DNA of 6,740 bases from Sphingobium sp. (lineage in GTDB: Bacteria; Pseudomonadota; Alphaproteobacteria; Sphingomonadales; Sphingomonadaceae). Below, in pieces: positions 6,516-6,740 of the stretch (within the stretch, counting starts at the first letter, position 1; the number at the start of each line of letters is the position of its first letter). The stretch is from NCBI GenBank assembly GCA_020051025.1, contig JAGVJS010000297.1, positions 1-6,740 of the forward strand, in the 5' to 3' direction. Position numbers and translations under genes: made by a program. The notes below the pieces were generated by a model. It was not told where the DNA came from. It did no database searches and saw only the letters and a list, made by a program, of their open reading frames with translations.

Positions 6516-6606
6516 AGGAAGGTCTGGCTCTCGACGTCGGATATCGACGGCGATAACAGTGGCGCGACCGCGCCGGAATTGCACCGGCTTCTTCTTCCTG
6601 AACGAT
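6516..6606 (-). promoter_or_regulatory. cobalamin riboswitch controlling cbtBA
   Basis: Read 5' to 3' on the minus strand, the leader has the core elements of a cobalamin aptamer. AGGAAG (6594-6599) leads into the hairpin GCCGGTGCAATTCCGGC (6572-6588), matching the family's CCGGTGnAAnTCCGG element. The near-invariant CGCCACTGT (6556-6564) follows, then a small hairpin CGTCG/CGACG (6545-6549 with 6535-6539), then a B12-box-like AGAGCCAGACC (6521-6531). CTTCCT (6516-6521) can pair with AGGAAG to close the structure. Cobalamin binding would be expected to lower cbtBA expression. The 5' limit is inferred from the promoter. The B12 box is shorter than the common AGYCAGGAGACC form. Confidence 0.85.
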
Positions 6607-6612
6607 CAGTCC

Positions 6613-6640
6613 TTTAGAATGAGCCGAGGGACGTCGTCAA
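6613..6640 (-). promoter_or_regulatory. probable promoter of the riboswitch-cbtBA transcript
   Basis: On the minus strand TTGACG (6635-6640) is followed after 16 bp by TCTAAA (6613-6618). Five of six and four of six bases match the sigma70 consensus. The predicted transcription start near 6606 falls just ahead of the riboswitch core. Confidence 0.55.
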
Positions 6641-6656
6641 TCATCTGCGGGAGGCC

Positions 6657-6740
6657 GTGCTGACGACATTGTTACTGCTGCTCTGCGCCGGGTCGACGGC
6701 CGCCAGTCGAGAGGGCGGCTTTCCCGCCCCCGACGAGCCG
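6657..6740 (+). CDS. N-terminus of a probable exported protein (3' partial)
   Basis: The frame from GTG 6657 stays open to the window end. It begins with MLTTLLLLLCAGSTAAS, a hydrophobic run followed by small residues, which resembles a Sec signal peptide, then an arginine/acidic/proline-rich start of a mature region. GGGAGG (6649-6654) is a strong Shine-Dalgarno match, but only 2 bases separate it from GTG 6657. CTG 6660 or TTG 6666 may be the actual start. The frame has an in-frame stop at 6615-6617. The cysteine is preceded by Leu, so it is not a convincing lipobox. The gene is divergent from cbtB. No family can be named from 28 codons. Confidence 0.5.
   Translation, partial: MLTTLLLLLCAGSTAASREGGFPAPDEP

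Noticed and set aside
1..6740. CRISPR arrays, tRNA/rRNA genes, insertion sequences
   Set aside because: I saw no regularly spaced repeats, no tRNA-like cloverleaf and no transposase or terminal inverted repeats.

Overview
The window is GC-rich with strong G/C preference at third codon positions. The gene families present (a CbtA/CbtB cobalt transporter pair under a cobalamin riboswitch, and an Lss/Lap-like type I secretion operon led by its TolC gene) fit an alphaproteobacterium. A sphingomonad (Sphingobium/Sphingomonas/Novosphingobium) is my best guess, from overall style only and not from a phylogenetic marker.

Left part (1-831, plus strand). The last 18 codons of an unidentified gene are followed by a 213-bp spacer holding only a weak hairpin. 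Next comes a 174-aa unrecognised protein that is acidic, cysteine-free and rich in proline, and ends in an acidic residue followed by four hydrophobic residues. A dyad-symmetric element overlaps its stop codon and separates it from the convergent secretion operon.

Centre (832-5290, minus strand). A tightly coupled operon is transcribed in the order TolC-like outer-membrane factor, ABC permease/ATPase, HlyD-like adaptor. Each junction is a 4-bp start/stop overlap (GTGA, then ATGA). Together these make a complete type I secretion system spanning inner membrane, periplasm and outer membrane. The ABC protein resembles the LssB/LapB group but has only 575 aa and starts directly with the membrane domain, so the N-terminal C39-like domain common in that group is absent. 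No RTX protein lies in the window. The convergent 174-aa protein has the general properties of a small non-RTX cargo, which is the main hypothesis offered here.

The 209-bp gap 5291-5499 separates tolC from the cobalt genes. It holds a possible promoter and a direct repeat with the layout of a Pho box (two 7-mers, 11-bp period).

Right part (5500-6740). cbtB and cbtA (minus strand) encode a predicted cobalt transporter. Their leader carries a recognisable cobalamin riboswitch preceded by a good promoter, whose position implies an unusually short aptamer. A divergent plus-strand gene begins near 6657 with an apparent signal peptide and runs off the end.

The two modules (protein export and cobalt uptake) share no obvious function. 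They are simply adjacent on the same strand, and I see no strong terminator between them.
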